A stretch of 64,000 nt of DNA from DASZQL01 sp964391865 (lineage in GTDB: Bacteria > Planctomycetota > Phycisphaerae > Phycisphaerales > UBA1924), in contig CAYMNQ010000001.1 in assembly GCA_964391865.1 (NCBI GenBank), positions 930,001-994,000 on the forward strand. Direction: 5' to 3'. The notes below the pieces were generated by a model, which had not been told where the DNA came from, did not search any database, and worked only from the letters and a program-made list of their open reading frames with translations. Shown piece after piece: positions 26,688-33,645 of this stretch; position 1 is the stretch's first letter, and each line of letters starts with the position of its first letter. Made by a program: the position numbers and the translations under genes.

Positions 26688-27095
26688 ATGTTCAAGAAGA
26701 TCGAAGTGCCGCTGGACCGCCGATGCCGCTGCTTCGCGTGCGGCGGTGAGATTCTGGCGACGGCGAAGGCGGTCAGCGCGCGCTGCGCGGGGTGCGGGCG
26801 GAGCGTGTCGCTGCAGGACGTGATCGTGCGCGGGGCGCAGCGGCTGGGCAAGGTGCAGACATGCGGGCGGCTGATCGTCGAGAAGCGCGGGAAGCTGATC
26901 GCATCGAGCATCGACGCAGCCGAGGGGGTTGAGGTGCACGGCGCGATTGAAGCGAAGGTGTCGACGCTGGGGACGGTGACGCTCGGCCCAAGGGCGAAAT
27001 GGAAGGGCGACTGCTGGGCGGCGGGGGTCGTGGTCCAGCCGGGCGCCGTGATCGAGGCGGGGCGGTTTGAAATCTGCTTGAAGCTGGAAGCTTGA
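26688..27095 (+). CDS. Zinc-ribbon bactofilin-like protein
   Basis: This 135-residue protein starts with a zinc ribbon of two CxxC knuckles (CFACGG and CAGCGR) in residues ~14-45. Beta-helix-type repeats of the bactofilin kind follow: QTCGRLIVEKRGKLIASSID, EVHGAIEAKVSTLGTVTLG, AKWKGDCWAAGVVVQPGAVI. The zinc module may attach the filament to a partner. The final residues (CLKLEA) are encoded by the first arm of the repeat at 27076-27200, so the natural C-terminus has been replaced or extended by the repeat. A GTG six codons upstream is an alternative start. Confidence 0.75.
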   Translation: MFKKIEVPLDRRCRCFACGGEILATAKAVSARCAGCGRSVSLQDVIVRGAQRLGKVQTCGRLIVEKRGKLIASSIDAAEGVEVHGAIEAKVSTLGTVTLGPRAKWKGDCWAAGVVVQPGAVIEAGRFEICLKLEA

Positions 27096-27200
27096 AGCTG
27101 GAAGCCGAGGTGCACCTTCCCCCAACGAACCTGCTCATTGGCCGTGCAAAATGCCGGCTTCAAGCTTCAAGCTTCAAGCTTCGAGCTTCCAGCTTCAAGC
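27076..27200. repeat. Inverted pair of CTTGAAGCTGGAAGC word repeats
   Basis: The left arm (27076-27107) is built from GCTTGAAGCTGGAA words. The right arm (27155-27200) is the reverse complement with extra CTTGAAG units. The 47-base loop has normal composition. The element covers the end of the zinc-ribbon bactofilin gene and the leader of the phosphatase gene. Confidence 0.85.
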
Positions 27201-27248
27201 TCCTGCCCGATTGAACCCCCGCCCGGATCGGCGGATACTAATGGAGTG

Positions 27249-27767
27249 ATGTCTCCCGACGTGGAGGGCTGGTTGAACGAACGCAAGGCCGTCAGGACGG
27301 TCCTGTTTGTCTGCTCGGGCAATACCTGCCGAAGCCCGATGGCGGCGGCGATCGCGCGCCACCTGATCGAGGGCGCCGGGAAGAGCGCCAAGTCGGGCGT
27401 GCGCGTGCTTTCCGCTGGCACCTTCGCCGGGCCGGGGCAGCCCGCCACGCGCGAGGCGGTGCGGGCGCTCGGGAAGATGGGGATTGACCTGGGCCCGCAC
27501 CGGTCCACGCCGCTGACGAGGGAGATGCTGCGCGACGCGGACGCGATCTACGCGATGACGGCGTCGCACCTCGATTCGATCCTGCGCCTCGACCCTTCAT
27601 CGCGCGACCGCGTTTACTTGCTGGATGCGGATGGCGCGGATATCCCGGACCCGATCGGCGGGCCGCAGAATCTGTACGATGACACCGCCGGGTGGATGAA
27701 GCGCGCCATCGAGGCGCGGCTCGACGAGATCCTCCAGCGCGACGACAGCAAGGAGTCCGGCGGATGA
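27249..27767 (+). CDS. Low-molecular-weight protein-tyrosine phosphatase family
   Basis: 172 residues. The P-loop VLFVCSGNTCRSPMAA contains the catalytic Cys22 and Arg28 (CX5R). The general-acid loop appears as IPDPIGGP, with LYDDTAGWMKRAIEARLDEI as the C-terminal helix. The family includes phosphatases of Tyr or Arg residues (YwlE in Bacillus) and arsenate reductases; no extra Cys pair for arsenate reduction is evident. The stop overlaps the rpiB start (ATGA). LMW phosphatase followed by rpiB is also the Bacillus ywlE-ywlF order, which favours a YwlE-like arginine phosphatase, though not proven. Confidence 0.9.
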   Translation: MSPDVEGWLNERKAVRTVLFVCSGNTCRSPMAAAIARHLIEGAGKSAKSGVRVLSAGTFAGPGQPATREAVRALGKMGIDLGPHRSTPLTREMLRDADAIYAMTASHLDSILRLDPSSRDRVYLLDADGADIPDPIGGPQNLYDDTAGWMKRAIEARLDEILQRDDSKESGG

Positions 27768-28261
27768 AGCTCATCATCGGCGCGGATCACCGGGGCAGCG
27801 AAGCGGCGGCTCGGTTGGCGGAGAAGCTCCGCTCGCTGGGGCACCAGGTCGAACTCGTCGTCCCCGGCGCGGGGCAGGCGTCGGATTATCCCGACGCGGC
27901 GTATCTCGTGGGCAGCGATGTCGCCGCCGGTCGGAGCGAGCTGGGCGTGCTGATCGACGGCTCGGGCGTCGGCATGTGCGTGGCGGCGAACAAGGTGAAG
28001 GGCGTCCGCGCGGCGCCGGTGCACGACGAAGTCACCGCCGAGATCAGCCGGGCGCACATCGATGCGAATGTCGTGTGCCTGTCGGCGGACCTGCTGGGGC
28101 TGCGGCTGATGGAAAAGATCATCGACCTGGTTCTGAAGACGGCTTTTCAAGGCGGGCGCCACACGCGCCGGCTCGACAAGCTCCGCGCCATTGAAGAAGG
28201 CAAGGACCCGCGCTCGATCGCCGGGCCGAGCCACCCGAATCTGCACGATTCGACCGGGTGA
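27764..28261 (+). CDS. rpiB: Ribose-5-phosphate isomerase B
   Basis: A 165-residue RpiB/LacAB-family isomerase that interconverts ribose 5-phosphate and ribulose 5-phosphate in the pentose phosphate pathway. It begins MKLIIGADHRGSEAA, with the phosphate-binding ADHRG. DYPDAAYLVG and IDGSGVGMCVAANKVKGVRAA follow, where Cys72 is the catalytic base position. The C-terminal RHTRRLDKLRAIE supplies Arg residues. It overlaps the phosphatase gene by four bases and lies ~30 bases before a ROK sugar kinase, so the three form an operon concerned with sugar phosphate metabolism. Confidence 0.94.
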   Translation: MKLIIGADHRGSEAAARLAEKLRSLGHQVELVVPGAGQASDYPDAAYLVGSDVAAGRSELGVLIDGSGVGMCVAANKVKGVRAAPVHDEVTAEISRAHIDANVVCLSADLLGLRLMEKIIDLVLKTAFQGGRHTRRLDKLRAIEEGKDPRSIAGPSHPNLHDSTG

Positions 28262-28290
28262 GCGGCCCGGGCCGATACACTCGGCACCCT

Positions 28291-29280
28291 ATGGCACAAC
28301 GCAGAACCACTCCCGCATCGCGCCAGTCACTGTTCGTGGGCGTCGATCTGGGCGGCACCAACATGCAGATCGGCGTCGTCGCGAACGGGCGGCGCGTTCT
28401 GGGGCGGTCGAAAAAGAAGACGCCCGCTGACAAGGGCGCCGCGGCGATCGTGGACCGCATCGCCGAGGGGATCCGGGAGGCGTGTACCGATGCGGGCGTG
28501 CCGCTGACGCGCGTGCGCGGCGCTGGCATCGGCGCGCCCGGCGCAATCGATCACAACCGCGGCGTGGTGCTTGAAGCGCCGAACCTGCGTTGGAACGACT
28601 ACCCGCTGGCGCGCGAACTCGCCAAGCGGCTCGGGCGCGTGCCGATTTTGATCGATAACGACGTGAACGTCGCGGTCTGGGGCGAGAGCCAACTCGGCGC
28701 GGCGCGCGGGGCACACGACGTGCTCGGCGTGTGGGTCGGCACCGGGATCGGTGGCGGGCTGATCCTCGACGGCAAACTCTACTCCGGCGCGTTCGGCTCG
28801 GCGGGCGAGATCGGGCAGATGGACGTGTTCCCCGGCGCCACGCTGGGCAATCGGCTGCTTGAAGAACACTGCTCGCGCAAGCACATTGCGCGGCGGCTGG
28901 CGCAGCTGGTGGCGACAAATCGCCCCTCGATCCTGCCGAAATTGGCGAAGGACGGCGACATCGCCGCAGCCGGGGCGTCAACACTGGCGGCGGCGTACAG
29001 GAAGAGAGACGCGCTCACCCGCGAAGTGATCGACGAATCGGCGGACGTGCTCGGGCGCGCCATCGGCGGGTGCGTCACGCTGCTCTCGCTCGGGATGGTG
29101 ATCCTCGGCGGGGGACTCTCCGAAGCGATGGGTGCTCACTACGTCAACCGCGTGGCGGCGGCGGCGCGCTCGGTCGTGTTCCCGTCGTCGCTCCGGCGCG
29201 TGAAGTTCGTCGCCACCACGCTGGAAGACGACGCGGGCCTGCTCGGAGCGGCATTGCTCGCACGAGATCGTCTCGGATGA
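28291..29280 (+). CDS. ROK-family sugar kinase (glucokinase-like)
   Basis: 329 residues from ATG 28291. It has the actin-fold phosphate loop VGVDLGGTNMQIGVV, the sugar site RGAGIGAPGAID, catalytic Asp in LIDNDVNVAVWGE, the VGTGIGGGLILDGKLY segment and the adenosine motif LGGGLSEAMG. The usual ROK zinc signature CxCGxxGCxE is absent: the corresponding stretch reads GSAGEIGQMDVFPG, then LEEHCSRKH. It probably phosphorylates glucose or a related hexose. A small variation in the zinc region does not exclude activity. It is the third gene of the phosphatase-rpiB operon. Confidence 0.9.
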   Translation: MAQRRTTPASRQSLFVGVDLGGTNMQIGVVANGRRVLGRSKKKTPADKGAAAIVDRIAEGIREACTDAGVPLTRVRGAGIGAPGAIDHNRGVVLEAPNLRWNDYPLARELAKRLGRVPILIDNDVNVAVWGESQLGAARGAHDVLGVWVGTGIGGGLILDGKLYSGAFGSAGEIGQMDVFPGATLGNRLLEEHCSRKHIARRLAQLVATNRPSILPKLAKDGDIAAAGASTLAAAYRKRDALTREVIDESADVLGRAIGGCVTLLSLGMVILGGGLSEAMGAHYVNRVAAAARSVVFPSSLRRVKFVATTLEDDAGLLGAALLARDRLG

Positions 29281-29282
29281 AG

Positions 29283-29505
29283 ATTCACCGCAGAAACACG
29301 GAGATCACGGGGGAGTGAGTTCTTATCGCGAAGGCCGCCAAGAGTTGAAGGTCGCGAAGTTGGAGAAGTGTGATCAAATTCGTGAGTCATGTGCGCCCGA
29401 GCGTTCACCGCTCTGAGCAGTGAATTTCTTTGCACTCTTCGCGTCCTGGGCGACCTTCTCGATCAAGAATTCCCCGGCTCCGCGCTCTCCGCGACTCCGC
29501 GGTGC
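29283..29505. repeat. Nested inverted pair of two word-repeat families
   Basis: The left side carries CACGGAG words (29285-29312) and then a TCGCGAAGGCCGCCAAG run (29326-29371). The right side holds their inverted counterparts in mirror order: CTCTTCGCGTCCTGGGCGACC (29434-29460) and CTCCGCGCTCTCCGCGACTCCGCGG (29479-29503). Together they form a large imperfect palindrome that fills the gap between the kinase and the agmatinase-like gene. Confidence 0.75.
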
Positions 29506-29509
29506 GTGC

Positions 29510-30541
29510 TTACTTGAACAGGGTCGTGCCGCAGAGTTTGTACAGAGCGCGGGCACCGACGTTGGCGTCCCACTCGTCGCTCGGGTAGTCGCTGGGTGAG
29601 ACTTCGTTCAGGTCGAAGCCGACGACGCGCCGGCCGCTGCGGGCGAGCGTTTCGAGCAGCACGCTCATCTGGTTGAACGACAACCCGCCCGCGACGGGCG
29701 TGCCTGTGTTCGGGCAGAGCGATGGGTCCAGCCCGTCGATATCGAACGAGATATAGACATTCCGCGGCAGGGCATCGATAGCTTCCTGGCAGATTTTCTC
29801 GAAATGCTCGCCGCGCATGAGCCGCTTCGCCCAGTCGAGGTCGTAGTGCGTGACGACGCGCCCGCCCGATTCCTTCGAGATCGTCATCTCTCCTTCTCCG
29901 AAGTCGCGGATGCCGACCTGCACCAATCGACGGACGCCCGGGATGTGCTTTATCACATTGAACATGATCGACGCGTGCGACCACTGGAACCCTTCGAACG
30001 CGTCGCGCAGGTCCATGTGCGCATCGATTTGCAGCACGCCCAAACCGTCCGCGCCGACGTGCTCGGCACAGGCGCGGATCGCGCCGAAGGGCGTCGAGTG
30101 ATCGCCGCCGACGAGCCCGGGGAGCCTCCCTTCGCGCAGCACGCGCGAGACGCGCTCGAAGACGAAGCGGTTCACGGTCTCGCACGCGGCGTTCACTTCC
30201 ATCAGCGGGGCGCGGAACTCGGGATCGTCCGGCTCCGTGCCGCCCGCTTCGATGACGGGCTTCGCCGCCTGGCGCGCTTTGAGCGAGAGGTGCAGGATCG
30301 TCTCGTCGATCGGCTCCATGAACAGGCCCGCTTCGTACACGCGCCCGAACTGAAGGTCGTAGAGATCGACCTGCGCGCTGGCGTTCAGTATCGCCGCCGG
30401 CCCGCCCGACGCGCCCCCGCCGTAGCTGGTGGTGGCGTCGAAGGGGACGGGGATGAGGACGAGGCGCGATTCCTCACGCGTGAACGGCAGGCCGAAGATT
30501 CCGGAACCGGGCTTGGCGGCGGCGTCAGGGTCGAATGGCAT
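29510..30541 (-). CDS. speB: Agmatinase/ureohydrolase (arginase family)
   Basis: This 343-residue member of the binuclear-Mn ureohydrolase family most likely hydrolyses agmatine to putrescine and urea. All three metal motifs are visible: GLVGGDHSTPFG, LGVLQIDAHMDLRDAFEG and VYISFDIDGLDPSLCP. The substrate-region GTPVAGGLSFNQM follows. Start at ATG 30541, because upstream in-frame sequence is translated repeat. The enzyme is slightly longer than typical SpeB, with an N-terminal PFTREESRLVLIPVPFDATT segment. Related guanidino acid hydrolases share the motifs, so the exact substrate is uncertain. Confidence 0.85.
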   Translation of the reverse strand: MPFDPDAAAKPGSGIFGLPFTREESRLVLIPVPFDATTSYGGGASGGPAAILNASAQVDLYDLQFGRVYEAGLFMEPIDETILHLSLKARQAAKPVIEAGGTEPDDPEFRAPLMEVNAACETVNRFVFERVSRVLREGRLPGLVGGDHSTPFGAIRACAEHVGADGLGVLQIDAHMDLRDAFEGFQWSHASIMFNVIKHIPGVRRLVQVGIRDFGEGEMTISKESGGRVVTHYDLDWAKRLMRGEHFEKICQEAIDALPRNVYISFDIDGLDPSLCPNTGTPVAGGLSFNQMSVLLETLARSGRRVVGFDLNEVSPSDYPSDEWDANVGARALYKLCGTTLFK

Positions 30542-30564
30542 GGCGCGAGTGTAGCCAGAAGGAG

Positions 30565-30711
30565 ATTCACCACGGAGACACGGAGAGCACGGAGTTGGAG
30601 TGTTGTTGTCGAGCAGGTCTTGAGATGACGTGGCAAGGACTGCCGGCGACGGGTCGCTCCTCATCAACTCTTTCCTGTCTTCTCCGTGCTCTCCGTGTCT
30701 CCGTGGTGAAT
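30565..30711. repeat. Perfect 30-bp inverted repeat of the CACGGAGACACGGAG family
   Basis: The left arm 30565-30594 starts ATTCACCACGGAGACACGG. The right arm 30682-30711 is its exact reverse complement over all 30 bases. The 87-base loop has ordinary composition. The element lies between the divergent speB and methyltransferase genes. Translations of these arms (HGDTESTE on one strand, LRALRVSVV on the other) produce spurious N-terminal extensions. Confidence 0.92.
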
Positions 30712-30738
30712 GCTCTCTTCCGGCGTTACTCTACGAGC

Positions 30739-31476
30739 GTGACCGTCACGCACGACCATGCCGGCAAACTGGAAGTCCCGCGCGAGATCGCGATCCCGGG
30801 GACGCACGACGCCGCGATGCGCGTGCTGGCGAAGCACCTGCCGCCCACCTCGCGCGGGCGGGTGCTCGATGTCGGCGCGGGGGCCGGCGCGCTGTCGCTG
30901 AAGATGCACCGCGCCGGCTACGGCGTGTGCGCGTGCGACCTGTACCCCGAGCTGTTCAAGGTCGCCGACGTCGAATTCCGCGAGGTCGACGCCAACGGCT
31001 CGCTGCCCTACGAGAAGTCTTCATTCGACGCGGTGGTCGCGGTGGAGGTGGTCGAGCATCTCGACGCGCACCGCCCGCTGTTCAGCGAAGCCTGCCGCGT
31101 GCTGAAGCCGGGGGGGTATTTCCTGTTCACGACGCCCAATATCTCGTCGCTGAAGTCGCGTTTGTCGTTCCTGTTCACGGGGTATTTCTACTCGTTCCCG
31201 CCGCTGGACCCGAAGGTGGACAACCCGGTGCAGCAGCACATCGCGAGCTTCACGCTCGACCGCTACCGGTTCATGCTGGGGCGCTGCGGCTTGGAGATTC
31301 ACGAGGTGACGACGGACAAGATGCAGGGTTCGTCGCGCCTGCTCTCGCCGCTGTGGCCGATCATCAAAGTGGCGAGCGGCATGAAGTTCGGCGACACCGA
31401 GAACACACGTCTTCAGAACAGCCCACCAGTCCTCTACGGCCGCAAGCTTATGGTCGTAGCGCGCAAACAAAAGTAG
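30739..31476 (+). CDS. Class I SAM-dependent methyltransferase
   Basis: 245 residues if started at GTG 30739, the first start after the repeat and ~20 codons before conserved sequence; an upstream ATG would add translated repeat. Motif I is RVLDVGAGAGALSL, then VCACDLYPE, the acidic FDAVVAVEVVEHLDAH typical of UbiG/Methyltransf_11 enzymes, and LKPGGYFLFTTPN. C-terminal LYGRKLMVVARK ends the fold. The acceptor is not evident. The segment after motif III (SLKSRLSFLFTGYFYSFPPL) resembles methyltransferases of glycan or small-molecule pathways. The gene is divergent from speB. Confidence 0.85.
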   Translation: MTVTHDHAGKLEVPREIAIPGTHDAAMRVLAKHLPPTSRGRVLDVGAGAGALSLKMHRAGYGVCACDLYPELFKVADVEFREVDANGSLPYEKSSFDAVVAVEVVEHLDAHRPLFSEACRVLKPGGYFLFTTPNISSLKSRLSFLFTGYFYSFPPLDPKVDNPVQQHIASFTLDRYRFMLGRCGLEIHEVTTDKMQGSSRLLSPLWPIIKVASGMKFGDTENTRLQNSPPVLYGRKLMVVARKQK

Positions 31477-31521
31477 AGCCTTTCGCAGTTCCTTGTCTTC
31501 CCGCAAGCCGCACACCTCCCC

Positions 31522-32421
31522 ATGCCCGACACCTACTGGCTCAACGGCTCATTCATCACCCGCTCCGACGCGAAGCTCTCCGCGTTCGACGCGTCGGTGC
31601 AGCACGGCGTGGGTCTTTTCGAGACCATGCACGGCGCGAAGGGTCGCGTCTTCCGGCTCGAACACCACATGAAGCGCCTGCGCGATTCGGCCCGCGAACT
31701 CGGGCTGTCCGACTCGCTGCGCGATGATCGGCTCGCCGAAGCGGCGCAGCTCGTGCTCGATGAATCGGGGCTGGCGCAGGGCGATATGCACGCGCGCGTG
31801 CGGCTCACGATCACCGGCGGCGACCTGAACCTGCTGAGCGGCGCAGGCGCGCCGGCGGACCCCACCATCTTCATCGCCGCCACCCCGGCGACGCGCTACC
31901 CGGATGAGATGTTCGAGCGGGGCGTGATGGCCGTCATCGCCGACACGAAGACCAACCCGCTCGACCCATTCGCCGGGTACAAGACGATCAACTACTGGCC
32001 ACGCCTGCACGAACTGCAGAAAGCTTCGGCGAAGAGCGGCGCGGAGGCGATATTCCTGCAGGTGACGAACCACGTCGCGGGCGGCGCGGTGAGCAATCTG
32101 TTCGCCGTCAAGGATGGCGCGCTCGTCACGCCCATCGCCCGCGGCGAGGAACAGCCCGGCGCGGTGCCCAGCCCCATCCTGCCGGGAATCACGCGCGGGT
32201 TCGTGATCGAGTCTGCGAAGGAACTCGGCATCGGCTGCGCGGCGCGGATGGTGACCGTCGCCGACATGCTCGACGCCGACGAGGTGTTTCTGACGAATTC
32301 GAGCTGGGGCGTGCTGCCGATTGTGCGCGTCGAGGGGAAGCAGATCGCGGGCGGCACACCCGGTGATGTCTCGCGCCGACTGCGCGAGCGCTGGCGCTCG
32401 GCGTTGATGGAATCAGACTGA
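31522..32421 (+). CDS. Class IV PLP-dependent aminotransferase
   Basis: A 299-residue member of the fold-type IV family that includes branched-chain aminotransferase (IlvE), D-amino acid aminotransferase and aminodeoxychorismate lyase (PabC). It opens with YWLNGSFITRSDAKLSAFDA, then HGVGLFETM. The PLP Lys is K154 in GYKTINYW, and AVSNLFAVKDG and TPILPGITRG-like SPILPGITRGFVIE bind the cofactor phosphate. The end has DEVFLTNSSWGVLPI. Motifs do not separate IlvE from PabC. The downstream GNAT gene starts two bases after its stop, so they share an operon. Confidence 0.87.
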   Translation: MPDTYWLNGSFITRSDAKLSAFDASVQHGVGLFETMHGAKGRVFRLEHHMKRLRDSARELGLSDSLRDDRLAEAAQLVLDESGLAQGDMHARVRLTITGGDLNLLSGAGAPADPTIFIAATPATRYPDEMFERGVMAVIADTKTNPLDPFAGYKTINYWPRLHELQKASAKSGAEAIFLQVTNHVAGGAVSNLFAVKDGALVTPIARGEEQPGAVPSPILPGITRGFVIESAKELGIGCAARMVTVADMLDADEVFLTNSSWGVLPIVRVEGKQIAGGTPGDVSRRLRERWRSALMESD

Positions 32422-32423
32422 GC

Positions 32424-33032
32424 ATGTCCCGCGCGACCACGGCGAACGAGTTCACCCCACGAGACGCACGGACGAAAGACGGGCGCGCGTTCGTGATCCG
32501 GCGCATCACCGAGCCGGATGTCCCGAGCTTGTTCGCGTGCGAGCGCGCGCTGCTCGAAGCGGGCGAGGGGCAGGTGCGGGCCATCGACGAGATGAAGGAC
32601 ACCGCCGAGGAATTCGCCGAGGGCATGCGGTCATGGGTCGAGGGAGAGCACGCGGGGTACAAAGGGCTGCAGCTCGTCGCGGTCTGCGCCGGGCGCGTGA
32701 TCGGCGAAGGGCGGCTCCGCCGGTACGCGCTGAAGCGAATCCGGCATAACGGCACGCTCTCACTGGGCGTTCACCCGCTGTTTCAGGGGCAGGGTGTCGG
32801 CCGTGGGATCATGGAAGCGATGATCGGCTGGGCGCGCGAGCGATCATTCGTCAGCCCGAGCACCCGGGCTGGCGGCGTGACGCGATTGGAATTGTGCGTC
32901 TTCGCCGACAATCACCGGGCGATCAGGCTCTACGAGTCGCTCGGCTTCCAGCGCATCGGCACCCGGCACGGCTACATCCGCAATGATGACGGCTCGGTGC
33001 TGGATGACTACGCGATGGAACTGTTGCTCTGA
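32424..33032 (+). CDS. GNAT-family N-acetyltransferase with palindromic insertion
   Basis: 202 residues. The acetyl-CoA site is LGVHPLFQGQGVGRGIMEAMIGWA (as LGVHPLFQGQGVGRGIM) and the C-terminal motif is ELCVFADNHRAIRLYESLGFQ, as in RimJ/RimL- or spermidine-type acetyltransferases. Between ARERS and VTRLEL, which should be joined by a tight turn, the residues FVSPSTRAGG (~142-151) are encoded by a hairpin sequence at 32852-32871. The substrate is unknown. It starts two bases after the aminotransferase gene. Confidence 0.85.
   Translation: MSRATTANEFTPRDARTKDGRAFVIRRITEPDVPSLFACERALLEAGEGQVRAIDEMKDTAEEFAEGMRSWVEGEHAGYKGLQLVAVCAGRVIGEGRLRRYALKRIRHNGTLSLGVHPLFQGQGVGRGIMEAMIGWARERSFVSPSTRAGGVTRLELCVFADNHRAIRLYESLGFQRIGTRHGYIRNDDGSVLDDYAMELLL
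32852..32871. repeat. Small hairpin inside the GNAT gene
   Basis: CAGCCCG and CGGGCTG surround AGCACC, a perfect 7-bp stem. The ~30 bases around it encode residues that appear to be extra in an otherwise conserved GNAT turn. The insertion keeps the frame. Confidence 0.55.
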
Positions 33033-33098
33033 TCGCCGCATCTCTGAACCACCGAGGTACCGTCCTGCGTCTTGCGCAAGACGCCTGACGCGCCCTAC

Positions 33099-33494
33099 TC
33101 ACTCATACGGCAAACCGGTATCGCGGATGCGCCCGTCGCCGTGCTTGATGCGGACGTTGCGCCGGAGCGTGTCATCGCTGGGGCTGATGAACCGGAGATA
33201 GAGCAGGCGGAAGCCGATCATCGCCCCGATGACGGCGAGGGCGATCAGCCCCACGAACAGCCCGGCAGTCAGCAGCAGGATCACCACGCCCAGCAGCGCC
33301 ACGCCGATGACGACCGCGACCACCTTGTGCAGCACCGACGGCTGCCTCCCCCACACCGCCCGGACCTGCTCGGCGTGGTACTCGGCGCGCTGCGACCAGC
33401 CAGCCTCCCCGGGCTGCGCCCCCCCACCCGCGCCGCCGCCCGACGAATCGGGCGAGCCGTCGCTGGTGGATTGTGGATCGCCGGTGGTCATCAT
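33099..33494 (-). CDS. Small single-region membrane protein, unknown function
   Basis: 131 residues. The first ~60 are polar and Gly/Ser/Gln-rich (PDSSGGGAGGGAQPGEA), then come two closely spaced hydrophobic segments, VVAVVIGVALLGVVILLLTAG and GLIALAVIGAMIGFRLLYL. A short basic tail ending RDTGLPYE follows. Start is at a double ATG (33494 or 33491). No family is recognised. It is divergent from dnaE, with the hairpin pair 33544-33627 in between. Confidence 0.65.
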   Translation of the reverse strand: MMTTGDPQSTSDGSPDSSGGGAGGGAQPGEAGWSQRAEYHAEQVRAVWGRQPSVLHKVVAVVIGVALLGVVILLLTAGLFVGLIALAVIGAMIGFRLLYLRFISPSDDTLRRNVRIKHGDGRIRDTGLPYE

Positions 33495-33543
33495 GGCATT
33501 GTAGGGATCGTGCAGCGATGAATTTCTCGTGCTGCGTACACTC

Positions 33544-33627
33544 CGAAGGTGGCCCGGCACTCCGTGACGGGTTCTTCTGATCTGTGAGCACCGATCGGAC
33601 CCGGCACGGAGTGCCGGGCCACCTTCG
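33544..33627. repeat. Inverted pair of GGTGGC-headed hairpins upstream of dnaE
   Basis: Arms 33544-33566 and 33605-33627 are exact reverse complements over 23 bases (CGAAGGTGGCCCGGCACTCC...). Each half also contains its own hairpin: CCCGGCAC-TCC-GTGACGGG on the left (one mismatch) and CCCGGCAC-GGA-GTGCCGGG on the right (perfect). The GGTGGC head matches the elements at 11665 and 37824. The second half ends 18 bases before the dnaE start. Confidence 0.85.
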
Positions 33628-33645
33628 AACCGTGGAACGGACGCC

